64,000 nucleotides of DNA from Mucilaginibacter_A sp050955045 (GTDB taxonomy: Bacteria > Bacteroidota > Bacteroidia > Sphingobacteriales > Sphingobacteriaceae): positions 1 through 64,000 of the forward strand of contig JBPBQV010000011.1 in NCBI GenBank assembly GCA_050955045.1, in the 5' to 3' direction. Of the stretch, positions 24,557 to 32,196 are shown in pieces. Within the stretch, counting starts at the first letter, position 1. Every line of letters begins with the position of its first letter. Below the pieces are notes generated by a model that made no database searches, was not told the DNA's origin, and was given only the letters and a program-made list of their open reading frames with translations. The position numbers and the translations under genes are program-made.

Positions 24557-26821
24557 ATGTTTATTACTGATCTGACTAATTGTAACAGGGAACCAATTCA
24601 TATTCCCGGTAAAATTCAGCATCAAGGTTTTTTAATTGCAATTGATAAAAGCTTTATCATTCTTTATTGCAGTGAAAACATAGCTGATTTTTTGCCTGTT
24701 TCTGCAAGTTCACTTTTAGAAAAACCAGTTTCGGTATTGGATAATTATCTCGAAAAACCTCATTTTTTCGACTACATTACATCGCTAATTCAGTTATGCA
24801 ATACGCAGAAAAAGTTTGAGCCTGCAAATCCTTATCCGTTGAAAATCAATGGTAATCCTTTTAATCTGATTCTTTCCAAATCCGAAAATAATTACCTGCT
24901 GGAATTTGAGCCCGAGGTTACTACGTTAAAAACAAACTTACAGCATATTATAGGAAGTTCTCTTTCGGAAATGCTGGCCGATGTTAGTTTACCACAATTA
25001 CTTGTGCAAGCTGTCAGGCAGGTTAAAAATGTTATTGGTTATGACCGGGTGATGATTTATCAGTTTCATGATGACGGACATGGCGAAGTAGTAGCAGAAG
25101 CTAAAAATGAAAACTTGGAGCCTTTTTTAGGGCTACATTATCCGGCATCAGATATTCCGAAACAAGCCAGAGAGCTTTATAAAATAAACCTTACGCGGAT
25201 TATTGCTGATGTAAATCAGGAGGCCTCCGCAATACTTACTTTAAAAGATCAGGATATTGCCCCGCTTGATCTTACTAATTCGGCGTTACGTGCCGTTTCG
25301 CCCATCCATATTCAGTATCTTAAGAATATGGGCGTTGCCTCCAGTTTCAGTGTATCCATACTAAACCACGGTGAACTGTGGGGGCTGGTTGCCTGTCATA
25401 ATTACTCGCCCCGCTTTATTAATTACAGGGAGCGCGATGCGGCAAAATTAATTGGCCAGGTTTTATCCTCAACCATCAGTTTCCGGCAATACGAGCAACA
25501 ACAGCATCAAAATAGTGAACTTAAAGCAGCTGTAGCCATTCTGACAAAGCAATTGCTAAGTAATAACAACATTGAAGATGCGCTTTTTGGAAAGGAAGTT
25601 ACTTTATTAAATTCGGTTGATGCTACAGGATCTGCCCTGTTTTTTAACAACCAGTTTTTTACCAAAGGAGATACACCTGACGAAGCATTCATGCTGCAAT
25701 TGATTAATTGGCTGGATGAAAATATGCAAACTGAAGTGTACCAAACCAACCAGCTGCCGCTGCATTATCCGGCTGCCGCTGCTTTTAAAAATGTTGCAAG
25801 TGGTTTGTTGGTTTGCAGAATTTCTAAAGAATTACAAGAATATATGCTGTGGTTTCGACCGGAAGTAACTACGCTGGTAAAATGGGCCGGCAACCCGGAA
25901 AAACCGGTAGAAGTAGATGCCCATAACATGTTGCATCTCTCGCCCCGAAAATCTTTTGAAACCTGGGTTCAAACGGTTGAACAAACAGCTACGCCCTGGA
26001 AAAACGAAGACTTGAATTCGGCATTGCAATTAAGAGAAGAAGTAAATTTCGCCATCAACCGAAAAGCTACGGAACTACGGTTATTAAATGAAAAACTGAA
26101 ACAAGCTTACGATGAACTGGATTCTTTCAGCTATACGTTATCTCACGATCTTAAAAATCCGTTAAGTTCTATCAAAAGTTATTCGCAATTACTTAACCGG
26201 AGTTTTAACCTGGAAGACAATGCAAAAAAAATGGTAGAACGCATTTTAATAAGTACTGATAAAATGCAAATGATGATCCAGGAAATATTGAGTTACTCTC
26301 ATGTTGGGCAAGTTCAAACCAAAGGCAAACGGATTAATATGGACAAGATGCTTCAGGAAATCCGGCAGGAAATAATGGTAACAAACAATCAATCCAAACT
26401 TGAAATTAGTATTGGCAATACACCAGAAATTTGGGGAGATGAAACTATGGTGATGCAGGTTTTTTCTAATTTACTAAGCAATGCCGTGAAATACTCCCGA
26501 CTATTGTCTGAACCTAAAGTTGTGGTAAACGGAGTAGATAACGGTACGATGATACAATATACCATTACTGATAACGGAATTGGCATTAAATCATCAGACC
26601 AGGAAAAAATATTTGATTTATTTAGCCGCTCGCAGGATGTTAAAGATTATGAAGGTTCTGGCGTTGGCCTGTCCATCGTAAAAAAAATCATGGAAAAACA
26701 CCATGGAAAAATCTGGGTTGAAAGTGACGGCGAAACAGGTTCTACCTTTTATGTAGCTTTTAACAAAAATGATCTTATGCAGGAAAACAAGATTATCCGG
26801 CAGACATCACTTTTAGATTGA
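24557..26821 (+). CDS. bphP: bacteriophytochrome histidine kinase
   Basis: This red/far-red light sensor has 754 residues. The order is PAS (1-120) with C9, the biliverdin-binding cysteine of bacterial phytochromes (LTNCNREPIHIPG); GAF (about 140-310) with YPASDIPKQARELY; PHY (about 330-500); HisKA with H-box SHDLKNPLSSIKSYSQ (about 529); and HATPase with N and G boxes (SNLLSNAVKY, ITDNGIGI, GSGVGLSIVKKIM). No response regulator gene is adjacent. The heme oxygenase upstream supplies the chromophore. Confidence 0.93.
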   Translation: MFITDLTNCNREPIHIPGKIQHQGFLIAIDKSFIILYCSENIADFLPVSASSLLEKPVSVLDNYLEKPHFFDYITSLIQLCNTQKKFEPANPYPLKINGNPFNLILSKSENNYLLEFEPEVTTLKTNLQHIIGSSLSEMLADVSLPQLLVQAVRQVKNVIGYDRVMIYQFHDDGHGEVVAEAKNENLEPFLGLHYPASDIPKQARELYKINLTRIIADVNQEASAILTLKDQDIAPLDLTNSALRAVSPIHIQYLKNMGVASSFSVSILNHGELWGLVACHNYSPRFINYRERDAAKLIGQVLSSTISFRQYEQQQHQNSELKAAVAILTKQLLSNNNIEDALFGKEVTLLNSVDATGSALFFNNQFFTKGDTPDEAFMLQLINWLDENMQTEVYQTNQLPLHYPAAAAFKNVASGLLVCRISKELQEYMLWFRPEVTTLVKWAGNPEKPVEVDAHNMLHLSPRKSFETWVQTVEQTATPWKNEDLNSALQLREEVNFAINRKATELRLLNEKLKQAYDELDSFSYTLSHDLKNPLSSIKSYSQLLNRSFNLEDNAKKMVERILISTDKMQMMIQEILSYSHVGQVQTKGKRINMDKMLQEIRQEIMVTNNQSKLEISIGNTPEIWGDETMVMQVFSNLLSNAVKYSRLLSEPKVVVNGVDNGTMIQYTITDNGIGIKSSDQEKIFDLFSRSQDVKDYEGSGVGLSIVKKIMEKHHGKIWVESDGETGSTFYVAFNKNDLMQENKIIRQTSLLD

Positions 26822-26860
26822 AAATAACTGTAGCAATCACAGATTAGGTTATTCTTACAA

Positions 26861-26883
26861 ATGCTTCTTTTATCGGTAAAAAA
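26861..26883. repeat. dispersed bipartite motif at the convergent bphP/dacB junction
   Basis: ATGCTTCTTTTATCGG is followed by TAAAAAA. A possible worn partner (CAGTTAAAAATTGC) begins near 26894. Confidence 0.8.
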
Positions 26884-26949
26884 TCTTCGTTAACAGTTAA
26901 AAATTGCTTCTGATTAAAATTCTTTTTGATGATAAGAATTTTAATCAAG

Positions 26950-28296
26950 TTAAAACCGGTTATGAATTTCTGTTATCACGCGCACCATTTCTCCACGAAT
27001 TTCTGCTGCTGGCCGCGTAAAATTATTGTTCAGATAAGAAAAAATCAGCCGTTTTCCTTTTCGCGTGACTAAATAACCACTTTGGTTATGATTGTTGGAT
27101 AACGAACCTGTTTTCCCCCAAACAAAAGGAACGCCGTTGTCGGTTTTATAAGCGTTTTTAAGCGTGCCCGAAACGCCGCCTGCGGACAATAAACCGTGTA
27201 GTTTCTGGTTTCCTACTTTGTTTGCTATTTTCTGTAACAGCGCAATTATCATTCTGGGCGTAAAAAGATTATATCGCGAAAGCCCGGAACCATCTGCCCA
27301 TTGCGGTTCATCCGGCAAATCATTCAAAAAGTTTTTTTTGCTGTAATTGATTGCTGTTTGCGTATTCAGGATTCCTCCGGGTAAGGTTGATGCACAAACC
27401 AGCAACAATTGCTCGGCCACGAAATTATCACTTGGCCACAGCATTTGCTTGTAAACAGAATCCGCAGCAATACTATAAAGTATTTTTGCAGATGCAGGCA
27501 GCTTCATGTTGATCAATTCGATAGGTTTTTTCAGCGTATCCTGCAATAAGGCAAGCGTTAATTCCGGACTTGTTTTCCAGGGAGTTTCTTGCCTGAAATT
27601 TGTTGGAACCACACCTACCGGATACGTAAATTTATTTTCAAGCAATGCTCTTTTTACCGTATAATTTTCGCGATGAAAAGCGGTATCCAGCTGCAAATAC
27701 ATTTTTAAATATGCAGGTTTAATTTGCAATTTCCCCTGTGCATCGGCTGTAATTACGGCAACATTGTCTTCCAGCGGCAATCCGGAAATTTCTGCCTGAT
27801 AATAAGTGTTGTAATCGCCATAAGGCCAGCCTTTCCCATAAAAATCACCGGTAAAATTAGCAGTAGAATAAAAAAGTTTTTGCGGAGAATGCTTTAACAA
27901 ATCATAAACTTTGGTCGATTTTAAAACGGAATGCAGCAAAGCCGGATCTCCTGTTCCCCAAAAAATCAAAGAATCATGTTGAGTAACGTAGCGCAAGCCG
28001 GGAATCGAATCGCCGAGCATTTGCAGCGCGGTATAAAAAGTAAACAGTTTGGTGTTAGATGCCGGCGTAAAATATTTATCCGAATTGGCTTCGTAAATCA
28101 TTTTCTGCCGGTCCTGATCGTACAAAGCAAAACCTGTAAAATGATCTTGGTTAATAGCTGATTTTTTAAAAAGTTTACTGATTTTATGTTTGGTAATTTG
28201 GTGTGCGCAACCAGAAAGCACACCAATTATTAAGGCATAAAAACAGCATGTGATGATTGTTTTAAAACCTGATTTTTGGTAAAAATTTAGGAGCAT
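26950..28296 (-). CDS. dacB: D-alanyl-D-alanine carboxypeptidase/endopeptidase (PBP4, S13 family) lipoprotein
   Basis: It trims or cuts peptidoglycan cross-links. Its lipoprotein signal ends VLSGC (C30). The penicillin-binding motifs are SNTK (S80, K83), SGLSRYN containing the SxN equivalent, and KTG (VWGKTGSLSNNHN, near 410). It has 448 residues. It is in the same direction as, and 62 bp downstream of, the dipeptide epimerase gene, forming a murein-metabolism pair. The codons for the signal peptide contain a CTG-variant copy of the dispersed motif at 28231-28249. Confidence 0.88.
   Translation of the reverse strand: MLLNFYQKSGFKTIITCCFYALIIGVLSGCAHQITKHKISKLFKKSAINQDHFTGFALYDQDRQKMIYEANSDKYFTPASNTKLFTFYTALQMLGDSIPGLRYVTQHDSLIFWGTGDPALLHSVLKSTKVYDLLKHSPQKLFYSTANFTGDFYGKGWPYGDYNTYYQAEISGLPLEDNVAVITADAQGKLQIKPAYLKMYLQLDTAFHRENYTVKRALLENKFTYPVGVVPTNFRQETPWKTSPELTLALLQDTLKKPIELINMKLPASAKILYSIAADSVYKQMLWPSDNFVAEQLLLVCASTLPGGILNTQTAINYSKKNFLNDLPDEPQWADGSGLSRYNLFTPRMIIALLQKIANKVGNQKLHGLLSAGGVSGTLKNAYKTDNGVPFVWGKTGSLSNNHNQSGYLVTRKGKRLIFSYLNNNFTRPAAEIRGEMVRVITEIHNRF
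28231..28249. repeat. dispersed motif, CTG variant, inside the dacB signal-peptide codons
   Basis: TAAGGCATAAAAACAGCAT; on the coding strand this encodes C-C-F-Y-A-L in the hydrophobic core of the signal peptide. Confidence 0.5.
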
Positions 28297-28357
28297 GTTA
28301 TTTTAAAAATCTATTTGTACAGTCGTAAAGGGAATTTATGAATTGCCCTTATTTTAG

Positions 28358-29500
28358 CTAAACAATCACCTGTTCCAACTTATCCAAATAATCCTGATTC
28401 ACCTCTGCACCAATTCCGGGTTCATCTGATAATTCCAGTTGCATACCGTTGTATTTGCAACCGCCAATTACTGGATCAATTAATTGCCCAAGCAAACAGG
28501 TATCCAGATCAAAAAAACAGATATTTTTAAAAGCCATTGCAAAATGAACATTAGCAGTTAGTGCCAGCCGACTTTCCAACATTCCGCCTTGCATACAATT
28601 CATACCGTTCTGCTCCGCAATCTGGTTGATTTTAATAGCTTCGTTTATGCCGCCACTTTTGGCAAATTTAATGTTGATATACTTGGCGGCTTTATTGCGG
28701 ATAATCCGTTCGGCATCCCAATGCGTGTAAACACTTTCATCAGCCATAATTGCAATTGGAGAAAGTTGGCAAAGTTCGGGCAGCAATTCATCATTGTAAG
28801 TGCGCATTGGCTGCTCGCAAAACTGGATGTTGTATTTACCGAGTTCCTGCAAAACAAAAACCGCTTCCTCAAAAGTCCAGCCCTGGTTAGCATCCAAACG
28901 CAACTGAATATCTGCGCCTACCGCATTTCTGATTTGTTTGATCCGTTCCACATCTGCATCCACTTGCTTGCCCAGTTTTACTTTGATGATTTTAAAACCC
29001 TGCGCTTTAAACTGAACAGCAGATTTAGCCATCGCTTCCGGCGTATTGATGCCGATAGTAATATCAGTTTCGATTTTTCTTTTTTCTCCGCCCAAAAACT
29101 GGTACAAAGGCTGGTTAGCGTGTTTGGCTGCCAGATCATACAAAACCATGTCAAATGCACTTTTTATCGTATAATTTTTGGCGATGTACAAATCCAGTTC
29201 TGCCAGTCGCGCTTGCAAATCCAGCGCATCTTTATTTTTCCATAGCGCAGCAAAATCTTTCGCCAGTTCGTAACACGTGTTCTGACTTTCGCCAACAATC
29301 ATCGGAAAAGCAGAACATTCGCCAACGCCAGTTAAACCACTATCGGTGTGTGCACGAATAAAGATATTCTGCGCAAATTCCATCGTGCCGGTAGCAATGG
29401 TAAAAGGTTCTATCGGAATAGAATATTTGTAGATTTCAAACGAGGTAAATTTCACGCTGTAAAGTAGTATTATTTTGGCGTTTTCTTTTGAAAATCGCAT
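28358..29500 (-). CDS. dipeptide epimerase, enolase superfamily (L-Ala-D/L-Glu epimerase type)
   Basis: It epimerises dipeptides, probably the murein product L-Ala-D-Glu, during peptidoglycan recycling. Muconate-lactonising-subgroup motifs are clear: KVKLG with the catalytic Lys, metal ligands in LDANQGW, CEQPM and MADES, and the second Lys in IKFAKSGG. ATG at 29500 gives 380 residues; GTG at 29455 would start at VKFTSFEIYKYSI, which is closer to the usual family N-terminus, so the true start is uncertain. It lies upstream of dacB on the same strand. Precise specificity cannot be read from sequence. Confidence 0.88.
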   Translation of the reverse strand: MRFSKENAKIILLYSVKFTSFEIYKYSIPIEPFTIATGTMEFAQNIFIRAHTDSGLTGVGECSAFPMIVGESQNTCYELAKDFAALWKNKDALDLQARLAELDLYIAKNYTIKSAFDMVLYDLAAKHANQPLYQFLGGEKRKIETDITIGINTPEAMAKSAVQFKAQGFKIIKVKLGKQVDADVERIKQIRNAVGADIQLRLDANQGWTFEEAVFVLQELGKYNIQFCEQPMRTYNDELLPELCQLSPIAIMADESVYTHWDAERIIRNKAAKYINIKFAKSGGINEAIKINQIAEQNGMNCMQGGMLESRLALTANVHFAMAFKNICFFDLDTCLLGQLIDPVIGGCKYNGMQLELSDEPGIGAEVNQDYLDKLEQVIV

Positions 29501-29560
29501 TCCAGAACCACAAAAAATACTGTAGAAAATTGAGAAATGGTTTAAATAGGTTATGAATCA

Positions 29561-29654
29561 GATGCTTCTTTTATGCCAGTAAAATTAAAGTTGTAGGCTG
29601 ATGTTGATTTTAGAAATTACAACGTCCTGTTTTTTGTGCGATAAAAGGAGTATC
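29561..29654. repeat. dispersed bipartite motif, 94-bp inverted pair
   Basis: The left arm is GATGCTTCTTTTATGCC plus TAAAA, and the right arm is a T6 tract, GTGC, then GATAAAAGGAGTATC. It lies between the divergent epimerase and exporter genes. Confidence 0.82.
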
Positions 29655-29706
29655 TAACCTGATTTTTAATCAAAAGAAAAAATAAAAACAGAGCTTTTAA
29701 AATTAG

Positions 29707-29758
29707 TTTGAATACAAACAGTTAGTTACTTAACTTTGTACCAAAAGTTTGTTTGTAT
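29707..29758 (+). promoter_or_regulatory. exporter promoter with spanning 9-bp inverted repeat (candidate MarR operator)
   Basis: TTTG at 29707-29710 and TAACTTTG at 29731-29738 are 20 bases apart, a full Bacteroidota promoter. ATACAAACA (29712-29720) and TGTTTGTAT (29750-29758) are exact complements bracketing the -7 box. The right arm runs into the start codon. A MarR gene ends this operon. Confidence 0.55.
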
Positions 29759-31337
29759 GAAGCAAGGAGAATCGCTGATTGAGTCGGGCCCGCGGCTAAT
29801 CATTATTACGGTTACAGCTGTTTTTTGTGCGCTGTTAGAAATTATTGATACTACTATCGTCAATGTAGCTTTAAACAGTATGCGTGGCAGTTTGGGCGCT
29901 ACTTTAAGTGAAATCAGTTGGGTTATTACAGCTTATTCGTTGGCTAACGTAATTGTTATCCCACTCACCAGCTGGCTTTCACAGCAGTTTGGCAGACGAA
30001 ATTACTTTGCGGCATCTATTATTATTTTCACCGTTTGTTCGTTTTTATGCGGTAATGCAACTTCTATCGGAGAATTAATTGTGTTCAGGTTTATTCAGGG
30101 AATGGGCGGCGGTGCCTTGCTGGTTACCTCGCAAACAATTATTACCGAAAGCTGGCCGCCAGAAAAACGCGCCATGGCACAAGCTATTTATGTGCTGGGA
30201 ATTATTGTTGGCCCAACGCTTGGCCCTCCGCTTGGTGGTTATATTGTAGATAACTTTTCCTGGCCGTTTATATTTTATATCAATATTCCTGTCGGGATTG
30301 TAGCAGCACTTTTAACCATTCAATATGTTAAAAGCCCTACTTACGATCAAAAGCGTTCTGCAAGCGATGTAGATTGGGCCGGAATATTTTTACTCACAGT
30401 TGGTATATCCTCACTTCAGTATGTTTTAGAAAAAGGCCAGGAAGACGACTGGTTTAACAGCAAACTAATTATCGGCTTAAGCGTAAGTGCGTTTTTAGGT
30501 TTGTATTTATTTATCTGGCGGGAGATGCAGGCAAAATATCCTGCTGTAAATTTGAGTGTACTCAACAATGGTAATTTGCGGATGGGTGTAATACTGTCTT
30601 TCGTAATGGGATTTGGTACGTTCGGATCAACATTTATCATTCCGCTATTCACCCAATCTTTGTTAGGATGGACTGCCCAGCAAGCCGGTGTGCTACAACT
30701 GCCCAGCACTTTATTCGTTGCTGTGATGATGCCCATTGTGGCCATATTGATACAAAAAGGCATTCCGCAGAAGTACCTGATTGCAACAGGAATGGGTATT
30801 TTCTTTATCTTTTGTATGTTGTGCTATAAAATTATTGTACCAGATACGAGTTCTGGTAATTTTTTCTGGCCGCTGATGGTTCGCGGATTAGGTTTAGGAT
30901 TATTATCTGTTCCCGTTAGCACAATGTCTTTATCTACCTTAAAAGGACAACAGATTGGGCAGGGCGCGGCTTTTACAGGAATGATGCGCCAATTAGGCGG
31001 CTCGTTTGGGGTAGCTTTGATTTCTACTTTTTTATCCCGGTCAACCAGTGTTCACCGCGTAAATTTGGTTAGCCATTTAGATGTGAATAGCCTGAATGTA
31101 CAAAACCGCGTAGCGCAAATGGCAGCAGGATTTCAGGCACGTGGTGTAGATTTAAATACCGCAAAGCAAACCGCTTATGCAATGCTAGACGGTGCTGTAA
31201 ACAAGCAAGCTACACTGTTATCTTATATGGATGTATTTATGTGGGTGGGTGTAGTTTTCTTGTTTTGTGTTCCGCTGGTACTGCTGCTTGTCAAAACTTC
31301 AAAATCTACAGTGAGCCTGGCAGATGCTGCACATTAA
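29757..31337 (+). CDS. DHA2-family (EmrB/QacA) MFS drug exporter
   Basis: This 526-residue exporter has about 14 predicted transmembrane helices. It carries the DHA2 pattern: LEIIDTTIVNVAL in helix 1, WLSQQFGRRNYF (motif A), RFIQGMGGGALL (motif B) and GPTLGPPLGGYI (motif C). It exports drugs or hydrophobic compounds by proton antiport; the substrate is unknown. The ATG at 29757 is chosen over an upstream TTG inside the promoter. A MarR regulator follows 38 bp later, probably in the same operon. No HlyD-type adaptor gene is adjacent. Confidence 0.92.
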   Translation: MKQGESLIESGPRLIIITVTAVFCALLEIIDTTIVNVALNSMRGSLGATLSEISWVITAYSLANVIVIPLTSWLSQQFGRRNYFAASIIIFTVCSFLCGNATSIGELIVFRFIQGMGGGALLVTSQTIITESWPPEKRAMAQAIYVLGIIVGPTLGPPLGGYIVDNFSWPFIFYINIPVGIVAALLTIQYVKSPTYDQKRSASDVDWAGIFLLTVGISSLQYVLEKGQEDDWFNSKLIIGLSVSAFLGLYLFIWREMQAKYPAVNLSVLNNGNLRMGVILSFVMGFGTFGSTFIIPLFTQSLLGWTAQQAGVLQLPSTLFVAVMMPIVAILIQKGIPQKYLIATGMGIFFIFCMLCYKIIVPDTSSGNFFWPLMVRGLGLGLLSVPVSTMSLSTLKGQQIGQGAAFTGMMRQLGGSFGVALISTFLSRSTSVHRVNLVSHLDVNSLNVQNRVAQMAAGFQARGVDLNTAKQTAYAMLDGAVNKQATLLSYMDVFMWVGVVFLFCVPLVLLLVKTSKSTVSLADAAH

Positions 31338-31375
31338 CATGAGCAAGTATCAATAATGATCAATTTTGCTACGGG

Positions 31376-31825
31376 ATGACAAACAAGACAAAAATAGAAC
31401 TGGCACTGGAATTTGGCCATTCTATGCACGAATTAAGAATTTTCTTGCGTCAATACATTCAAGTCCGGATCAAGGAACATGGCGTTAATATCACTTTTGA
31501 AATGCTGGAAGTGCTTTCTTTTTTGTGGAAAAAAGATGGTGCTAATCAGCAGGAAATTGCAGATATGACTTTGCGTGATAAATCCAGCATGACTTACCTG
31601 ATCGATAATCTGGTTAAACGCAATATGGTAAAACGGGTTGAAGATGAAAATGACCGGCGCAATAAACTTATCTTCTTAACAAACGAAGCTAAAGCACTTA
31701 AAGAACAACTGCATCCGTGGGTAGCCGAAGTTTATGAAAAAGCTACTGTAAACATTAATGCAGATACAATTGAAGCCGCTCAAGATTTGATCAGTGCTAT
31801 GGTAAAAAATTTAAAAGCTGATTAG
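31376..31825 (+). CDS. MarR family transcriptional regulator
   Basis: A 149-residue winged-helix protein: helices around NQQEIADMTLRDKSSMTYLIDNLVKRNMV (recognition region), wing KRVEDENDRRNKLIFLT, then dimerisation helices. It is co-directional with and 38 bp after the exporter, so it probably represses the operon until a ligand binds. The 9-bp inverted repeat over the exporter promoter is the likely site. Confidence 0.9.
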   Translation: MTNKTKIELALEFGHSMHELRIFLRQYIQVRIKEHGVNITFEMLEVLSFLWKKDGANQQEIADMTLRDKSSMTYLIDNLVKRNMVKRVEDENDRRNKLIFLTNEAKALKEQLHPWVAEVYEKATVNINADTIEAAQDLISAMVKNLKAD

Positions 31826-31858
31826 TATCTATTTCCGTTGCTATTATAAAAATTTATC

Positions 31859-31942
31859 ATGCTTTTTTTATGCCTGAATATTTGGTTTTGACAATTAAGC
31901 AAAACAAGTAAAGCTTAAGATTTCAGGACATAAAAGAAGTAT
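31859..31942. repeat. dispersed bipartite motif, 84-bp inverted pair with extended arms
   Basis: Left ATGCTTTTTTTATGCCTGAA faces right TTCAGGACATAAAAGAAGTAT; the arms match beyond the core (CCTGAA/TTCAGG). It lies in the 371-bp gap 31826-32196. Confidence 0.75.
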
Positions 31943-32046
31943 ATAAAAACGTTTTGCTGTGTATACTATAACAAAATACTCATCAGAATTGATGGTATAG
32001 CCTTGCGCTGGTACAAACTCCTTTTTTAAATATCTTTCAGGCTTTA

Positions 32047-32118
32047 TATTAAGTTTGACTTCTATTTTCTAGCCGGTAAAACAAGCATTTACGGTAGCTC
32101 AATTAGTCAAACTTAATA
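32047..32118. repeat. 14-bp perfect inverted repeat upstream of the MscS gene
   Basis: TATTAAGTTTGACT (32047-32060) and AGTCAAACTTAATA (32105-32118) flank 44 bases that contain a near-copy of the dispersed motif (GGTAAAACAAGCATT). It could be a small mobile element, a long-stem leader structure or a regulator site. Confidence 0.6.
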
Positions 32119-32196
32119 AACCGTGTTACGTAAACTATTCAGCCTTCAAACTACATCTATCCAAGTATAGAAAGTTTAGTAATACCACAACAAGCA

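Noticed and set aside
28589..29245. 218-codon open frame antisense to the dipeptide epimerase gene
   Set aside because: Phe/Ile/Gln-rich nonsense composition without motifs; the opposite strand has all enolase-superfamily catalytic residues.
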